DNA of 64,000 bases, from assembly GCA_017645645.1 (NCBI GenBank), contig JAGCOB010000009.1, forward strand, positions 53,898 to 117,897, read 5' to 3'. The DNA is from Prevotella sp. Its GTDB lineage: Bacteria > Bacteroidota > Bacteroidia > Bacteroidales > Bacteroidaceae. Made by a program: the position numbers and the translations under genes. The notes beneath the pieces were generated by a model. The model ran no database searches, had not been told where the DNA came from, and saw nothing but the letters and a program-made list of their open reading frames with translations. Of this stretch, positions 7,356 to 16,796 are shown in pieces; the stretch's first letter is position 1; every line of letters begins with the position of its first letter.

Positions 7356-9881
7356 TTATTCTTGATTCTCGGAGCTCTCGGAGTTCTCTGAGTTCTCGGA
7401 TTCTTCGGAGTATTCGACATCCTCGTCCTGACTGCTCATCACCTTGCAGACGCTGGCAATGACATCATTCTTCTTCGTGAGGTTGATGAGGCGGACACCA
7501 TGGGTAGCACGTCCCATAACACGGACATCAGCCACCTTCAGACGAATGAGGATACCACTCTTATTGATAATCATAAGGTCATTCTCATCCGTTACCACCT
7601 TAATGGCCACCAGACGACCGGTCTTCTCCGTGATAGCAAGGGTCTTCACACCCTTTGTACCACGCGCTGTCTTACGATAGTCCTCCACCTCAGAACGCTT
7701 ACCATAGCCGTTCTCTGAGACGACCATGATAGTCTCCTGTTGCGGATCGTTCACGCAGACCATACCGATGACCTCATCGTCACCACCATCAATACGCATA
7801 CCGATAACACCAGTTGACACACGTCCCATCGTACGTACCTGATCCTCATTGAAGCGGACGGCACGACCGTTACGGTTAGCAAGCAGCAGTTCATTCTTGC
7901 CGTTGGTCAGACGGACACCTACCACCTTGTCGCCCTCGTTGATATTGATGGCTATCACACCATTGTTACGCGGACGGCTGTATGCCTCCAGACAGGTCTT
8001 CTTGATGATACCGTTCTTGGTAGCGAAGACTACATAGTGAGAGTTAATAAACTCGGTATCATTGAAGTTCTTGATGCGCAACACGGCATTGATAGCGTCA
8101 TCAGGATCGATGTTCAGCATGTTCTGGATAGCACGACCCTTCGAGTTCTTGTCACCCTCTGGTATCTCATAGCACTTCTGCCAGTAACAGCGACCCTTCT
8201 GGGTGAAGAAGAGCAGTGTGTTATGCATCGTGGCAGGATAGATATACTCCGTGAAGTCGTTGTCACGATGACGTGCAGCCTTGGCACCAACGCCTCCCCT
8301 GCCCTGCTCATGGAACTCATCGAGCTTAGTGCGTTTGATATAGCCCATGTGCGAGATGGTGATGACCACAGGATCATCGGGATAGAAGTCCTCGGCATTG
8401 AATTCATGGTCGAAGGGGATAATCTCCGTACGACGCTCATCACCGTATTTCTCCTTCACCTCCTGAAGTTCATCCTTCATCACCTGCTTGCAACGCTCGG
8501 GATTATCGAGAATCTCCTGCAAGTCGGCAATGAGTTTCTGCAGGTCGTCATACTCCTGATGAAGCTGGTCGACACGCAGACCTGTCAGTTGTGCGAGACG
8601 CATATCGACGATAGCCTTCGACTGGAGTTCATCAAGGTTGAAGCGCTCCTCCAAGTTACGCTGGGCATCACTAGGCGTCTTACTATTCCTGATAATGTGT
8701 ACGACCTCGTCAATGTTATTAACGGCAATGATCAAACCCTCCAGGATATGGGCACGCTCCTGAGCCTTGCGCAAATCATATTTCGTACGACGGATGGTCA
8801 CGTCATGACGATGCTCCACGAAATACTTCACACATTCCTTGAGGTTCAGCAGACGGGGACGTCCCTTTACCAAAGCGATGTTATTCACTGAGAATGAGCT
8901 CTGTAGAGCCGTCATCTTAAACAACTTATTCAGCAGCACGTTGGCATTGCAGTCACGTTTGCAGTCGACCACGATACGCATACCCTGACGACCAGACTCA
9001 TCGTTGACATTAGCCACGCCTTCAATCTTATGCTCGTTGGCAAGGTCGGCGATATATTTCACCAAGTCTGCCTTGTTGACACCATAGGGAATCTCCGTCA
9101 CCACAATCTTGTCATGCGTATCCCCACTCTCAATCTCTGCCTTGGCACGCATCACGATACGACCACGACCGGTCTCATAGGCATCCTTCACACCCTGCAA
9201 GCCATAGATATAGGCTCCCGTGGGGAAGTCTGGACCCGGGATATACTGCATCAATCCGTCTGTATCGATATCGGGATTGTCAATATAGGCACAGCAGCCG
9301 TCAATGACCTCACTGAGATTGTGCGTCGGCATATTCGTCGCCATACCCACGGCAATACCGTTACCGCCATTGACCAGCAGGTTGGGAATCTTGGTAGGCA
9401 TGACTGTCGGCTCTACGAGCGAGTCGTCGAAGTTGTTCATCATATCGACAGTCTCCTTCTCCAGGTCGTCCATGATATGCTCACCCATCTTTGAGAGGCG
9501 GCACTCCGTATAACGCATGGCGGCAGGAGAGTCACCGTCTATCGATCCGAAGTTACCCTGTCCGTCCACCAAGGTGTAACGCAGGTTCCAGTCCTGTGCC
9601 ATACGCACCAGTGCTCCATAGACGGAGCCGTCACCATGAGGGTGGTACTTACCAAGCACCTCACCGACGACGCGGGCACATTTCTTATACGGCTGGGTAG
9701 ATACATTGTTAATATTCAACATACCATAGAGGATGCGGCGATGTACGGGCTTGAAGCCATCACGCACATCAGGCAGCGCACGAGCCACGATGACCGACAT
9801 AGAGTAGTCGATGTAGGAGGATTTCATCTCCTCCTCGATGTTGATTTTGATAATTCTGTCGTTGTCAAATGTCTGATCCAT
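7356..9881 (-). CDS. gyrA: DNA gyrase subunit A
   Basis: 841 aa. The enzyme cuts and religates DNA in the GyrA2B2 complex to introduce negative supercoils. The winged-helix/tower core carries the catalytic Tyr124 (AAMRYTE), equivalent to E. coli Tyr122. The C-terminal beta-pinwheel has a GyrA-box variant QGRGGVG, which supports gyrase over topoisomerase IV. In the quinolone-binding region the sequence is HGDGSVYG (residues 82-89): Gly85 and Gly89 stand where E. coli has Ser83 and Asp87. The C-terminus is an acidic Ser/Glu/Asn tail ([13 protein letters not shown]) encoded by a short degenerate repeat at 7362-7415. The -7 element lies about 130 bp upstream, giving a long leader with its own repeats. 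Confidence 0.97.
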   Translation of the reverse strand: MDQTFDNDRIIKINIEEEMKSSYIDYSMSVIVARALPDVRDGFKPVHRRILYGMLNINNVSTQPYKKCARVVGEVLGKYHPHGDGSVYGALVRMAQDWNLRYTLVDGQGNFGSIDGDSPAAMRYTECRLSKMGEHIMDDLEKETVDMMNNFDDSLVEPTVMPTKIPNLLVNGGNGIAVGMATNMPTHNLSEVIDGCCAYIDNPDIDTDGLMQYIPGPDFPTGAYIYGLQGVKDAYETGRGRIVMRAKAEIESGDTHDKIVVTEIPYGVNKADLVKYIADLANEHKIEGVANVNDESGRQGMRIVVDCKRDCNANVLLNKLFKMTALQSSFSVNNIALVKGRPRLLNLKECVKYFVEHRHDVTIRRTKYDLRKAQERAHILEGLIIAVNNIDEVVHIIRNSKTPSDAQRNLEERFNLDELQSKAIVDMRLAQLTGLRVDQLHQEYDDLQKLIADLQEILDNPERCKQVMKDELQEVKEKYGDERRTEIIPFDHEFNAEDFYPDDPVVITISHMGYIKRTKLDEFHEQGRGGVGAKAARHRDNDFTEYIYPATMHNTLLFFTQKGRCYWQKCYEIPEGDKNSKGRAIQNMLNIDPDDAINAVLRIKNFNDTEFINSHYVVFATKNGIIKKTCLEAYSRPRNNGVIAININEGDKVVGVRLTNGKNELLLANRNGRAVRFNEDQVRTMGRVSTGVIGMRIDGGDDEVIGMVCVNDPQQETIMVVSENGYGKRSEVEDYRKTARGTKGVKTLAITEKTGRLVAIKVVTDENDLMIINKSGILIRLKVADVRVMGRATHGVRLINLTKKNDVIASVCKVMSSQDEDVEYSEESENSENSESSENQE

Positions 9882-9896
9882 TATTATATTTTACTA

Positions 9897-9950
9897 TTTA
9901 ACTATTTTACAATTTGACTATTTACGATTTGACTATTTACGATTTTGCAA
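9897..9950. repeat. AT-rich direct repeats in the gyrA leader
   Basis: GACTATTTACGATTT occurs twice in tandem at about 9917-9946, preceded by degenerate ACTATTT/ACAATTT units. The same wording (ACTATTTGACGATTTACTATT) reappears between rpmI and infC near 60837-60857, so it is a dispersed intergenic repeat. Confidence 0.65.
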
Positions 9951-10012
9951 ATTTTGCGTTTAAGGCACTTTTCAGTCCCTCTGACGCGTTTTGCCACTTT
10001 TCCAATGGCGTA

Positions 10013-10020
10013 CAAAGGTA
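10013..10020 (-). promoter_or_regulatory. -7 promoter element of gyrA
   Basis: TACCTTTG on the minus strand. The -33 match (TTCG) at 10040-10043 is imperfect. The predicted leader before the gyrA ATG is about 125 bases. Confidence 0.55.
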
Positions 10021-10105
10021 CACTTTTTTTTCGACACAACGAAACATTTAACGTTATTTTTATGTTGCGCTGACAATCATTCATAATTAGAGGTACAGTC
10101 ATCTT

Positions 10106-10122
10106 TTGGCACGATGTTTGCA
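10106..10122 (+). promoter_or_regulatory. Sigma-54-type promoter of clpC
   Basis: TTGGCACG, four bases, TTGCA matches the -24/-12 sigma-54 consensus exactly. GG at 10108-10109 and GC at 10120-10121 have the required spacing. The predicted start of transcription is near 10133, only about three bases before the ATG at 10136. No good TTTG/TAnnTTTG pair of the housekeeping type overlaps it. Confidence 0.65.
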
Positions 10123-10135
10123 GGTAGGTATATGT

Positions 10136-12655
10136 ATGACAAGTCAATTTTCACCAAAGGTGTCTGAGATCCTCGCCTATTCCCGCGAGGAAGCCGCACG
10201 ACTCGCCAGTCGGAGCGTGGGACCTGAGCATCTGCTGCTAGGTATCATGCGCATGAAGGACGGGCCTGTGAATGACGTGTTCCGCCGACTGGACATCAAC
10301 CTCTTGTCAGTGAAGACGGACCTGGAGTCAAGAGTGCGTGAAGACGAAATCGGACAACCTATCAATACCAATGAACTGGTACTGAACGAGAAAGCCAGCA
10401 ATATCCTGAAACTGGCGGTGCTGGAAGCACGTATCCAGCGCACCACCCGTGTGGACGAACAGCACCTGCTGCTCGCCATCCTGCACGACCAGGTGGACAA
10501 TGGAGCAAAACATGTATTGGAAATGAACAATATGAACTACGAAGATACACTGACTCTGCTGAGTGTCAAGAACGGTATCGGACTCCCCGAAGAGGATTAC
10601 GAGGAGGAAGAGACCAACAGTCAGCAGACGACAAATAACAGACAAAGCAGTACGACAACGTCGACACAGACGAAGCAGAAGTCAAAGACTCCTGTGCTCG
10701 ACAATTTCTCGACAGACCTGACACAACAGGCACTGGATAATAAACTCGACCCTGTCGTGGGACGGGAACGTGAAATCCAGCGCGTCGTGGAGATTCTCGG
10801 CAGAAGAAAGAAGAACAATCCGATCCTGATTGGAGAACCGGGTGTGGGAAAGAGTGCCATCGTGGAGGGACTCGCTCAGATGATCGCACACAGGCAATGC
10901 TCTCCCATGCTCTTCGGCAAACGCCTCGTGACACTCGACCTGACGGGTGTGGTGGCTGGCACGAAATACCGTGGACAGTTCGAAGAGCGTATCCGCCAAC
11001 TCATCAAGGAACTGGAACAGAATCCTGACATCATCGTCTTCATCGATGAGATACACACCCTGATCGGCGCCGGCTCTACTCCCGGGTCAATGGATGCCGC
11101 CAATATCCTGAAACCCGCTCTCGCCAGAGGCACCATACAATGCATCGGTGCCACGACACTTGACGAGTACCGCAACTCCATCGAGAAGGATGGAGCCTTG
11201 GAACGTCGTTTCCAGAAAGTACTCATCGAACCGACCAACGCGGAAGAGACATTGCAGATCCTGCATAACATCAAGGATCGCTACGAACAGCACCATCACG
11301 TCAGCTACACGGACGATGCCCTGGCGGCATGTGTCAAATTGACAGACCGCTATATCTGTGACCGTCAGCAACCCGACAAGGCCATCGACGCCATGGACGA
11401 GGTGGGCTCTCGCGTACATCTTCATAATGTCAACGTACCGCCTGAAATAACCACCATGGAACAGGAACTGAAAGAAGTCGTTGAGAAGAAGCAACTCGCC
11501 GTCAAGAACCAGGACTTCGAACTGGCTGCCGGCTTCCGTGACCGTCAGACAGTGATGGAGAGCCAGTTGGCGGAGATGAACCGCAAATGGCAGGAAGGGG
11601 ATATCGACGACAAACAGACGGTAACGGAAAAAGAGGTACAGGATGTAGTGTCAATGATGACCGGTGTTCCCGTACAGCGCATGGCACAGGAGGAAGGTAT
11701 CCGACTGAAGGGGATGGCACAGGAGCTCAAACAACATGTCATCGCTCAGGACAAGGCGATCGAGAAGATGGTACGTGCCATCCAGCGCAACCGTGTAGGA
11801 CTGAAAGACCCCAATCACCCCATCGGTGCCTTTATGTTCCTCGGTCCTACCGGTGTCGGCAAGACCTATCTCGCCAAGAAACTTGCCGAGTTCATGTTCG
11901 GCAGCAGCGATGCCCTCATCCGCGTGGACATGAGCGAATATACCGAGTCATTCAATGTGTCCAGACTGATCGGTGCACCTCCGGGATACGTCGGCTATGA
12001 GGAAGGCGGACAACTGACGGAACGTGTACGCCGCCATCCCTACTCCATTGTGTTACTCGACGAGATCGAGAAGGCACACGGCAACGTCTTCAACCTGCTA
12101 CTACAGGTACTCGACGAAGGACGACTGACGGATGGTAACGGACGCTTCGTGGATTTCCGCAATACCGTCATCATCATGACCTCCAATGCCGGAACCCGTC
12201 AACTGAAGGAATTTGGCAGAGGCGTAGGTTTCACGCGTGCTGGCAGTAATGGACTCATGCTTGACGAACAAGATAAGGAACATGCACGCAGCATTGTGCA
12301 GAAAGCGCTCTCCAAACAGTTCTCACCGGAATTCCTGAACCGTCTGGACGAGATCATCACCTTCGACCAGCTCGACTTGGATGCCATCAAACAGATTATT
12401 GACGTGGAACTGGTTGGACTCTACAAGCGTATCGGAGACATGGGATACACCATCGACCTGAGCGATGCCGCCAAACAATTTGTTGCCGAGAAAGGCTATG
12501 ACGTACAGTTCGGTGCACGTCCCCTGAAACGAGCCATCCAGACATATATCGAAGACGGCATATCGGAACTCATCGTCAACGGTGACCTGAAGAACGGTGA
12601 TACCATCCATATTAATAAGGTGGAGAATAAGGACGAACTCGATTTCTCTCATTAA
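10136..12655 (+). CDS. clpC: ATP-dependent Clp protease ATP-binding subunit, ClpC type
   Basis: 839 aa from the ATG at 10136. AAA+ unfoldase that feeds substrates to ClpP. Domains in order: N-domain with two repeats (SPKVSEILAYSREEA, GPEHLLLG); Ser/Thr/Gln-rich linker; first AAA module with Walker A GEPGVGKS and Walker B VFIDE; a UVR-like middle segment (VEKKQLAVKNQDFELAAGFRD) typical of ClpC and shorter than the ClpB coiled coil; second AAA module with GPTGVGKT and LLDEIEKAH. A GVGF tripeptide-type loop, as used for ClpP docking, precedes SPEFLNRLDEI. An upstream TTG would add ten residues but lies inside the promoter, so the ATG is preferred. A strong terminator follows. Confidence 0.93.
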   Translation: MTSQFSPKVSEILAYSREEAARLASRSVGPEHLLLGIMRMKDGPVNDVFRRLDINLLSVKTDLESRVREDEIGQPINTNELVLNEKASNILKLAVLEARIQRTTRVDEQHLLLAILHDQVDNGAKHVLEMNNMNYEDTLTLLSVKNGIGLPEEDYEEEETNSQQTTNNRQSSTTTSTQTKQKSKTPVLDNFSTDLTQQALDNKLDPVVGREREIQRVVEILGRRKKNNPILIGEPGVGKSAIVEGLAQMIAHRQCSPMLFGKRLVTLDLTGVVAGTKYRGQFEERIRQLIKELEQNPDIIVFIDEIHTLIGAGSTPGSMDAANILKPALARGTIQCIGATTLDEYRNSIEKDGALERRFQKVLIEPTNAEETLQILHNIKDRYEQHHHVSYTDDALAACVKLTDRYICDRQQPDKAIDAMDEVGSRVHLHNVNVPPEITTMEQELKEVVEKKQLAVKNQDFELAAGFRDRQTVMESQLAEMNRKWQEGDIDDKQTVTEKEVQDVVSMMTGVPVQRMAQEEGIRLKGMAQELKQHVIAQDKAIEKMVRAIQRNRVGLKDPNHPIGAFMFLGPTGVGKTYLAKKLAEFMFGSSDALIRVDMSEYTESFNVSRLIGAPPGYVGYEEGGQLTERVRRHPYSIVLLDEIEKAHGNVFNLLLQVLDEGRLTDGNGRFVDFRNTVIIMTSNAGTRQLKEFGRGVGFTRAGSNGLMLDEQDKEHARSIVQKALSKQFSPEFLNRLDEIITFDQLDLDAIKQIIDVELVGLYKRIGDMGYTIDLSDAAKQFVAEKGYDVQFGARPLKRAIQTYIEDGISELIVNGDLKNGDTIHINKVENKDELDFSH

Positions 12656-12674
12656 AGACAATAACAAGAATGAC

Positions 12675-12716
12675 ACTGCCTGTCCTCCGAAAAGAGTGAC
12701 AGGCAGTTTTGTTTTC
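12675..12716 (+). terminator. Intrinsic terminator after clpC
   Basis: Arms ACTGCCTGTC (12675-12684) and GACAGGCAGT (12698-12707) are perfect and are followed by TTTTGTTTT. Confidence 0.9.
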
Positions 12717-12812
12717 GCACACATATACCATACATATTCTTGTCATTTTTCGATTGATTTGCATCAATTAGTGACAAAAAGAAACTTTTTCTTTATTTTT
12801 TTTGATAAAATG

Positions 12813-12843
12813 TTTGGTAATTCAATTTTTTAGTGTAATTTTG
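12813..12843 (+). promoter_or_regulatory. Promoter of gdhA
   Basis: TTTG at 12813-12816, a 19-bp spacer and TAATTTTG at 12836-12843 match the Bacteroidota -33/-7 consensus. The predicted leader is roughly 60 bases long. Upstream, 12717-12812 is AT-rich and holds no gene. Confidence 0.8.
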
Positions 12844-12907
12844 CATCCGAATTCAAACAAGCAACTTTATTTCAATAGTATAATAACCAAAAAAGGAAAA
12901 AAAGATT

Positions 12908-14245
12908 ATGAATGCAGCACAAGTTGTTGAGAATCTGAAGCAGCGCTTCCCCAATGAGCCGGAGTACATCCAGGCAGTAAGTCAAGTTCTTCCTACCATC
13001 GAAGAAGAGTACAACAAGCACCCCGAGTTTGAGAAGGCCAACCTCATCGAGCGCCTTTGCATCCCCGATCGTGTTTGTGAGTTCCGCATCACATGGGTAG
13101 ACGACCAGGGTAAGGTACAGACCAATATGGGTTACCGTATCCAGCACAACAATGCCATTGGCCCGTACAAAGGTGGTCTTCGCTATCACAAGAGTGTAAA
13201 CCTCGGTATCCTGAAGTTCCTCGCTTTCGAGCAGACTTTCAAGAACTCACTGACAACCCTGCCTATGGGTGGTGCCAAGGGTGGTTCTGACTTCTCTCCC
13301 CGTGGTAAGAGCGACGCTGAGGTGATGCGTTTCTGCCAGGCATTCATGAATGAGTTATATCGTGTCATCGGTCCTGATGAGGACGTTCCCGCAGGTGACA
13401 TCGGTGTCGGCGGCCGTGAGGTAGGTTACCTCTTCGGACAGTACAAGAAGCTGACCCACCAGTTCCAGGGTGTGCTCACAGGTAAGGGTATCCCCTTCGG
13501 CGGTTCTCTGATCCGTCCAGAGGCTACTGGTTATGGTTGTGTTTACTTCCTGACCTCTATGCTGAAAACCCGTAATATTGACATCAAGGGTAAGAAGGTG
13601 CTGATCTCCGGTTCTGGTAACGTTGCCCAGTATGCTACTGAGAAGTGCATCCAGCTCGGTGCCATTCCTATGACCCTCTCTGACTCTGACGGTTATATCT
13701 ACGATCCGGATGGTATCACCCAGAAGAAGCTCGAGTACGTCAAGGAGCTGAAGAACGTTGAGCGTGGACGTATCAAGGAGTATGCAGAGGAATATCCTAA
13801 CGCTGTCTATCACGCAGGTGAGCGTCCTTGGCACGAGAAGGCTGACATCGCACTGCCTTGCGCTACCCAGAACGAGATCAACGGTGAGCAGGCTCAGGCT
13901 CTCGTAGACAATGGTGTCATCGCCGTTGCTGAGGGTGCCAACATGCCTTCACTGCCCGAGGCTATCAAGATCTTCCAGGATGCCAAGATCCTCTATGCTC
14001 CTGGTAAGGCTTCCAACGCCGGTGGTGTATCGGTATCTGGTCTGGAGATGTCACAGAACTCCGAGCGTCTGTCATGGACTGCCAAGGAGGTTGACGACTA
14101 CCTGAAGCGTATCATGAACGACATTCACGAGAACTGCGTGAAGTACGGTACACAGGCTGACGGTTACATCAACTACGTGAAGGGTGCCAACGTGGCTGGC
14201 TTCATGAAGGTGGCAAGTGCCATGATGAGCCAGGGTATTGTATAA
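12908..14245 (+). CDS. gdhA: NADP-type glutamate dehydrogenase
   Basis: 445 aa, the usual length of hexameric GDH. It catalyses reversible amination of 2-oxoglutarate to glutamate and is a main ammonia-assimilation enzyme in gut Bacteroidota. The dimerisation domain leads to the active-site segment LPMGGAKGGSDF with its catalytic lysine, then GPDEDVPAGDIGVGGREVGY. The Rossmann motif is SGSGNVAQYATEK. SNAGGVSVSGLEMSQN near the C-terminus is typical of the family. NADP preference is inferred from overall similarity to the bacterial anabolic type. It has its own promoter and stands alone. Confidence 0.95.
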   Translation: MNAAQVVENLKQRFPNEPEYIQAVSQVLPTIEEEYNKHPEFEKANLIERLCIPDRVCEFRITWVDDQGKVQTNMGYRIQHNNAIGPYKGGLRYHKSVNLGILKFLAFEQTFKNSLTTLPMGGAKGGSDFSPRGKSDAEVMRFCQAFMNELYRVIGPDEDVPAGDIGVGGREVGYLFGQYKKLTHQFQGVLTGKGIPFGGSLIRPEATGYGCVYFLTSMLKTRNIDIKGKKVLISGSGNVAQYATEKCIQLGAIPMTLSDSDGYIYDPDGITQKKLEYVKELKNVERGRIKEYAEEYPNAVYHAGERPWHEKADIALPCATQNEINGEQAQALVDNGVIAVAEGANMPSLPEAIKIFQDAKILYAPGKASNAGGVSVSGLEMSQNSERLSWTAKEVDDYLKRIMNDIHENCVKYGTQADGYINYVKGANVAGFMKVASAMMSQGIV

Positions 14246-14274
14246 TACACAAATCTTCCTACATAATACCTCAA

Positions 14275-14310
14275 AATAAGCGGGACAACCAAATGGCTGC
14301 CCCGCTTATT
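14275..14310 (+). terminator. Hairpin after gdhA, weak terminator candidate
   Basis: Arms AATAAGCGGG (14275-14284) and CCCGCTTATT (14301-14310) are perfect, but the following bases (GTACTCC) are not a T tract. It may act as a 3' stabilising structure instead. Confidence 0.5.
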
Positions 14311-14388
14311 GTACTCCTAGGTTTACTCACACTGTTGTCTGACATCCCCTGCCATCTTTAATGATAACAGGACTTCTTATATATCATC

Positions 14389-15087
14389 TTACTCCTCGTC
14401 CGGAGCAATCAGTTTGTATCCCTTGCCGTGGATATTGATGATCTCGATCTGCTCGTCGTCCTTCAGGTGCTTGCGCAACTTGGTGATATACACATCCATC
14501 GAACGGGCATTGAAGTAGTTGTCGTCTATCCAGATGGTCTTCAAGGCGAAGTCACGCTGCAGGATCTCATTGGCGTGAGAGCACAATAGTGCCAGCAACT
14601 CATTCTCCTTCGTCGTCAGCTTCGTCTGCTTGTCGCCAATCACCAGCAACTGCTTCTGGGTATCGAAGGTGAAGCGTCCGATATGATATACGGAGCTCTC
14701 CTTGTTCTTCTTACCACGTACGCGGCGCAGGATAGCCTCTACACGGAACACCAGCTCCTCCATCGAGAAGGGCTTGGTGATATAGTCGTCCGCACCGATC
14801 TTAAAGCCTTCGAGGATGTCCTCCTTCAATGTCTTTGCCGTGAGGAAGATGATAGGTATCTCCGCATTGGCACTGCGGATTTCCTGAGCCAGTGTGAAGC
14901 CGTCTTTCTTCGGCATCATCACGTCGAGTACACAGATGTCAAACTTTGTCTTCAGGAATGCCTTATAGCCAGCCTCGCCATCAGGGCAGAGTTCTGCCAT
15001 ATAGCCTTTGGCTGCCAGATACTCACGCAACAGCATTCCGAGGTTCTCATCGTCTTCGCAAAGAAGAATTTTCAGTTTTTCGTCCAT
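14389..15087 (-). CDS. rprY: OmpR-family response regulator, RprY-like
   Basis: 232 aa. Receiver domain with acidic pocket E11-D12-D13, phospho-acceptor Asp55 in CVLDVMMPKKDG, Thr83 and Lys105 (YITKPF). The C-terminal winged helix ends with a recognition segment NARSMDVYITKLRKHLKDD and wing IINIHGKGYKL. It works with the kinase encoded just upstream (40-bp gap). The name RprY follows from resemblance to the Bacteroides RprX/RprY pair and is tentative; targets cannot be read from the sequence. The hairpin after gdhA lies beyond its stop and might serve both convergent genes. Confidence 0.88.
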   Translation of the reverse strand: MDEKLKILLCEDDENLGMLLREYLAAKGYMAELCPDGEAGYKAFLKTKFDICVLDVMMPKKDGFTLAQEIRSANAEIPIIFLTAKTLKEDILEGFKIGADDYITKPFSMEELVFRVEAILRRVRGKKNKESSVYHIGRFTFDTQKQLLVIGDKQTKLTTKENELLALLCSHANEILQRDFALKTIWIDDNYFNARSMDVYITKLRKHLKDDEQIEIINIHGKGYKLIAPDEE

Positions 15088-15126
15088 AATTCTATTTGTT
15101 TAAGTGTTAATATTATATTTTGTATC

Positions 15127-16683
15127 TTAGTCCTCTTTCATAATCGGTAAAGAGATGGTAAACTTCGTTCCCTTGCCCAGGTCACTCTCACACTTGATCT
15201 CACCCTGATGGAGGTCGATGACCTTCTTGACGTAGGCAAGTCCGAGACCAAAGCCTTTCACGTCGTGTTTGTTGCCCGTATGTACGCGGTAGAACTTATC
15301 GAAGATCTTCTTGATATTCTCTTTCTTGATGCCTTGTCCCGTATCCCGGATACTCAGCAGCAGGCGGTCATGGTCATTCCACGTACGGATGTAGATGTCG
15401 AGGGGTTCCTCCGGCTTGCGGTATTTCACGGCATTGTCCATCAGGTTGGTGATGGCATTTTGGAAATGTACCTCATCAACATACATGGATGAGTCGACAG
15501 CCTCTATCTCGGTATATATCTTACCACCCGTATGCTCCACGCGCAGCGTGAACGTCGAGGCGATATTCTCCACCATCTCGTTGAGGTCGAGTTCCTTCTT
15601 CTTAAAGACCACGCTCTTCTTATCGAACATCGACATCTGGAGCACTTTCTCCACGAGGAAGCGCAGGCGTTTTGACTCATCGGATATCACACCGCCGAGG
15701 TGCTTCGTCATCTGCTCGCTCTTCGTCACGCTGTCGTCATTCATCATCTGTGCCGCCAGCGAGATAGAGGCTATCGGTGTCTTCAACTCATGCGTCATGT
15801 TGTTGATGAAGTCGTTCTTGATCTCCGTATAGCGCTTCTGGCGGAAAATCAGGACGATGGTGAAGATAAACGTGATCAGCAGTACCAGCGTGAATACCAG
15901 TGAGGGAATCACAAACTGTACAGAAGAGAAGATATAACTGCTCATCTCCGGGAAGTGAATCTTCACCACACCTTTCTTCGACCCCGGGTCGTTTTGGAAT
16001 AAATACTGCGTATAACTATACTCCTTACCCTCGTCGGTATAGTCAGAACAACGGTACACCTCGCGGCCGTCGGCTGTCTCCACTCGGAAATGATAGGGGA
16101 TATTGATACCGTTGTTCATCAGTTCGACACGGATGTCCCGGTCCAGCAGGCGGAAGTTGACACGTTCCTTCAGGGGCTTTTCGCTGGCTGTATAAAGGAT
16201 GTTATACACCACCTCGTCAAGCAGTGCCTTCTGGTAGACATAGCGGTTACGCACAATCTCCTGCATCGACTTGGCAGCCTCGGAGAGCGAGCTCTTGTCC
16301 TTGCGCAGGATCATCGCCTTAGGCACGGAGGCAGGCTTCATCTCAAAGGTCTTCAACTGGAAAGAGGAATACACCGTACCGTCGTCGGCGGCAACGGCAA
16401 ACTGGTGCGACTGGCGGATACTGCCGTCAAGGCCGTCGACCATCACGGAATCCTGACTGAAAGCACGACGCTCCGTCGCATTCACGTCCTTCTCCAGATA
16501 GCGCTTCGTCTCGTTCAGTTCCAGGTTGTGGGAAGCTTGGTAGAGACTGCGGTACACACTCTCGTCAAACTGTTCCTTCTTCATCTTCACCATCTCCTCG
16601 ACATAAGAGAACTGAAGATAAAGCAGACCCAGGAAGGCGAGTCCCATGACGATGGCTATGGTCCAAATAGTAGACTTCTTCAT
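15127..16683 (-). CDS. rprX: Membrane sensor histidine kinase, RprX-like
   Basis: 518 aa. One transmembrane helix at residues 5-25, a periplasmic sensor domain of about 230 residues, and a second helix (VIPSLVFTLVLLITFIFTIVLIF) before the cytoplasmic part. HisKA has the H-box NNMTHELKTPIAS. The HATPase domain has the N-box NAITNLMDNAVKYRK, G1 IRDTGQGI and G2 GFGLGLAYVKK. All catalytic motifs are intact, so it should autophosphorylate and pass phosphate to the adjacent regulator. Its -7 element lies between the arms of a 17-bp inverted repeat whose near arm includes the start codon, and the transcript would have almost no leader. Confidence 0.9.
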   Translation of the reverse strand: MKKSTIWTIAIVMGLAFLGLLYLQFSYVEEMVKMKKEQFDESVYRSLYQASHNLELNETKRYLEKDVNATERRAFSQDSVMVDGLDGSIRQSHQFAVAADDGTVYSSFQLKTFEMKPASVPKAMILRKDKSSLSEAAKSMQEIVRNRYVYQKALLDEVVYNILYTASEKPLKERVNFRLLDRDIRVELMNNGINIPYHFRVETADGREVYRCSDYTDEGKEYSYTQYLFQNDPGSKKGVVKIHFPEMSSYIFSSVQFVIPSLVFTLVLLITFIFTIVLIFRQKRYTEIKNDFINNMTHELKTPIASISLAAQMMNDDSVTKSEQMTKHLGGVISDESKRLRFLVEKVLQMSMFDKKSVVFKKKELDLNEMVENIASTFTLRVEHTGGKIYTEIEAVDSSMYVDEVHFQNAITNLMDNAVKYRKPEEPLDIYIRTWNDHDRLLLSIRDTGQGIKKENIKKIFDKFYRVHTGNKHDVKGFGLGLAYVKKVIDLHQGEIKCESDLGKGTKFTISLPIMKED

Positions 16684-16725
16684 ATCGGAAGCAAAGATAC
16701 TGCTTTTACCGATATGAAGAAGTCT
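16672..16725. promoter_or_regulatory. 17-bp inverted repeat flanking the histidine kinase promoter
   Basis: AGACTTCTTCATATCGG (16672-16688) and its exact reverse complement (16709-16725) flank a 20-bp centre. The centre contains TATCTTTG (minus strand, 16692-16699), a consensus -7 element. The proximal arm covers the start codon and first codons of the kinase; the distal arm covers the -33 region. Shorter AAGCA/TGCTT arms lie inside. This has the layout of an operator or of an RNA/DNA hairpin. Confidence 0.75.
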
Positions 16726-16796
16726 TTTAGTTAATTATTTCCGTTAATTTTAACGTTATTAACAATAATGGCTGAGTTTAGTTTTATATTCTGCTC

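Noticed and set aside
9902-10147. Minus-strand ORF ending in VNSQIVNSQIVK
   Set aside because: It is the translation of the AT-rich repeats upstream of gyrA, overlaps the clpC promoter and has no ribosome-binding site or recognisable protein.
10136-12655. ClpB disaggregase instead of ClpC
   Set aside because: The middle domain is the short UVR-like kind, not the long ClpB coiled coil, and a GVGF-type ClpP loop is present.
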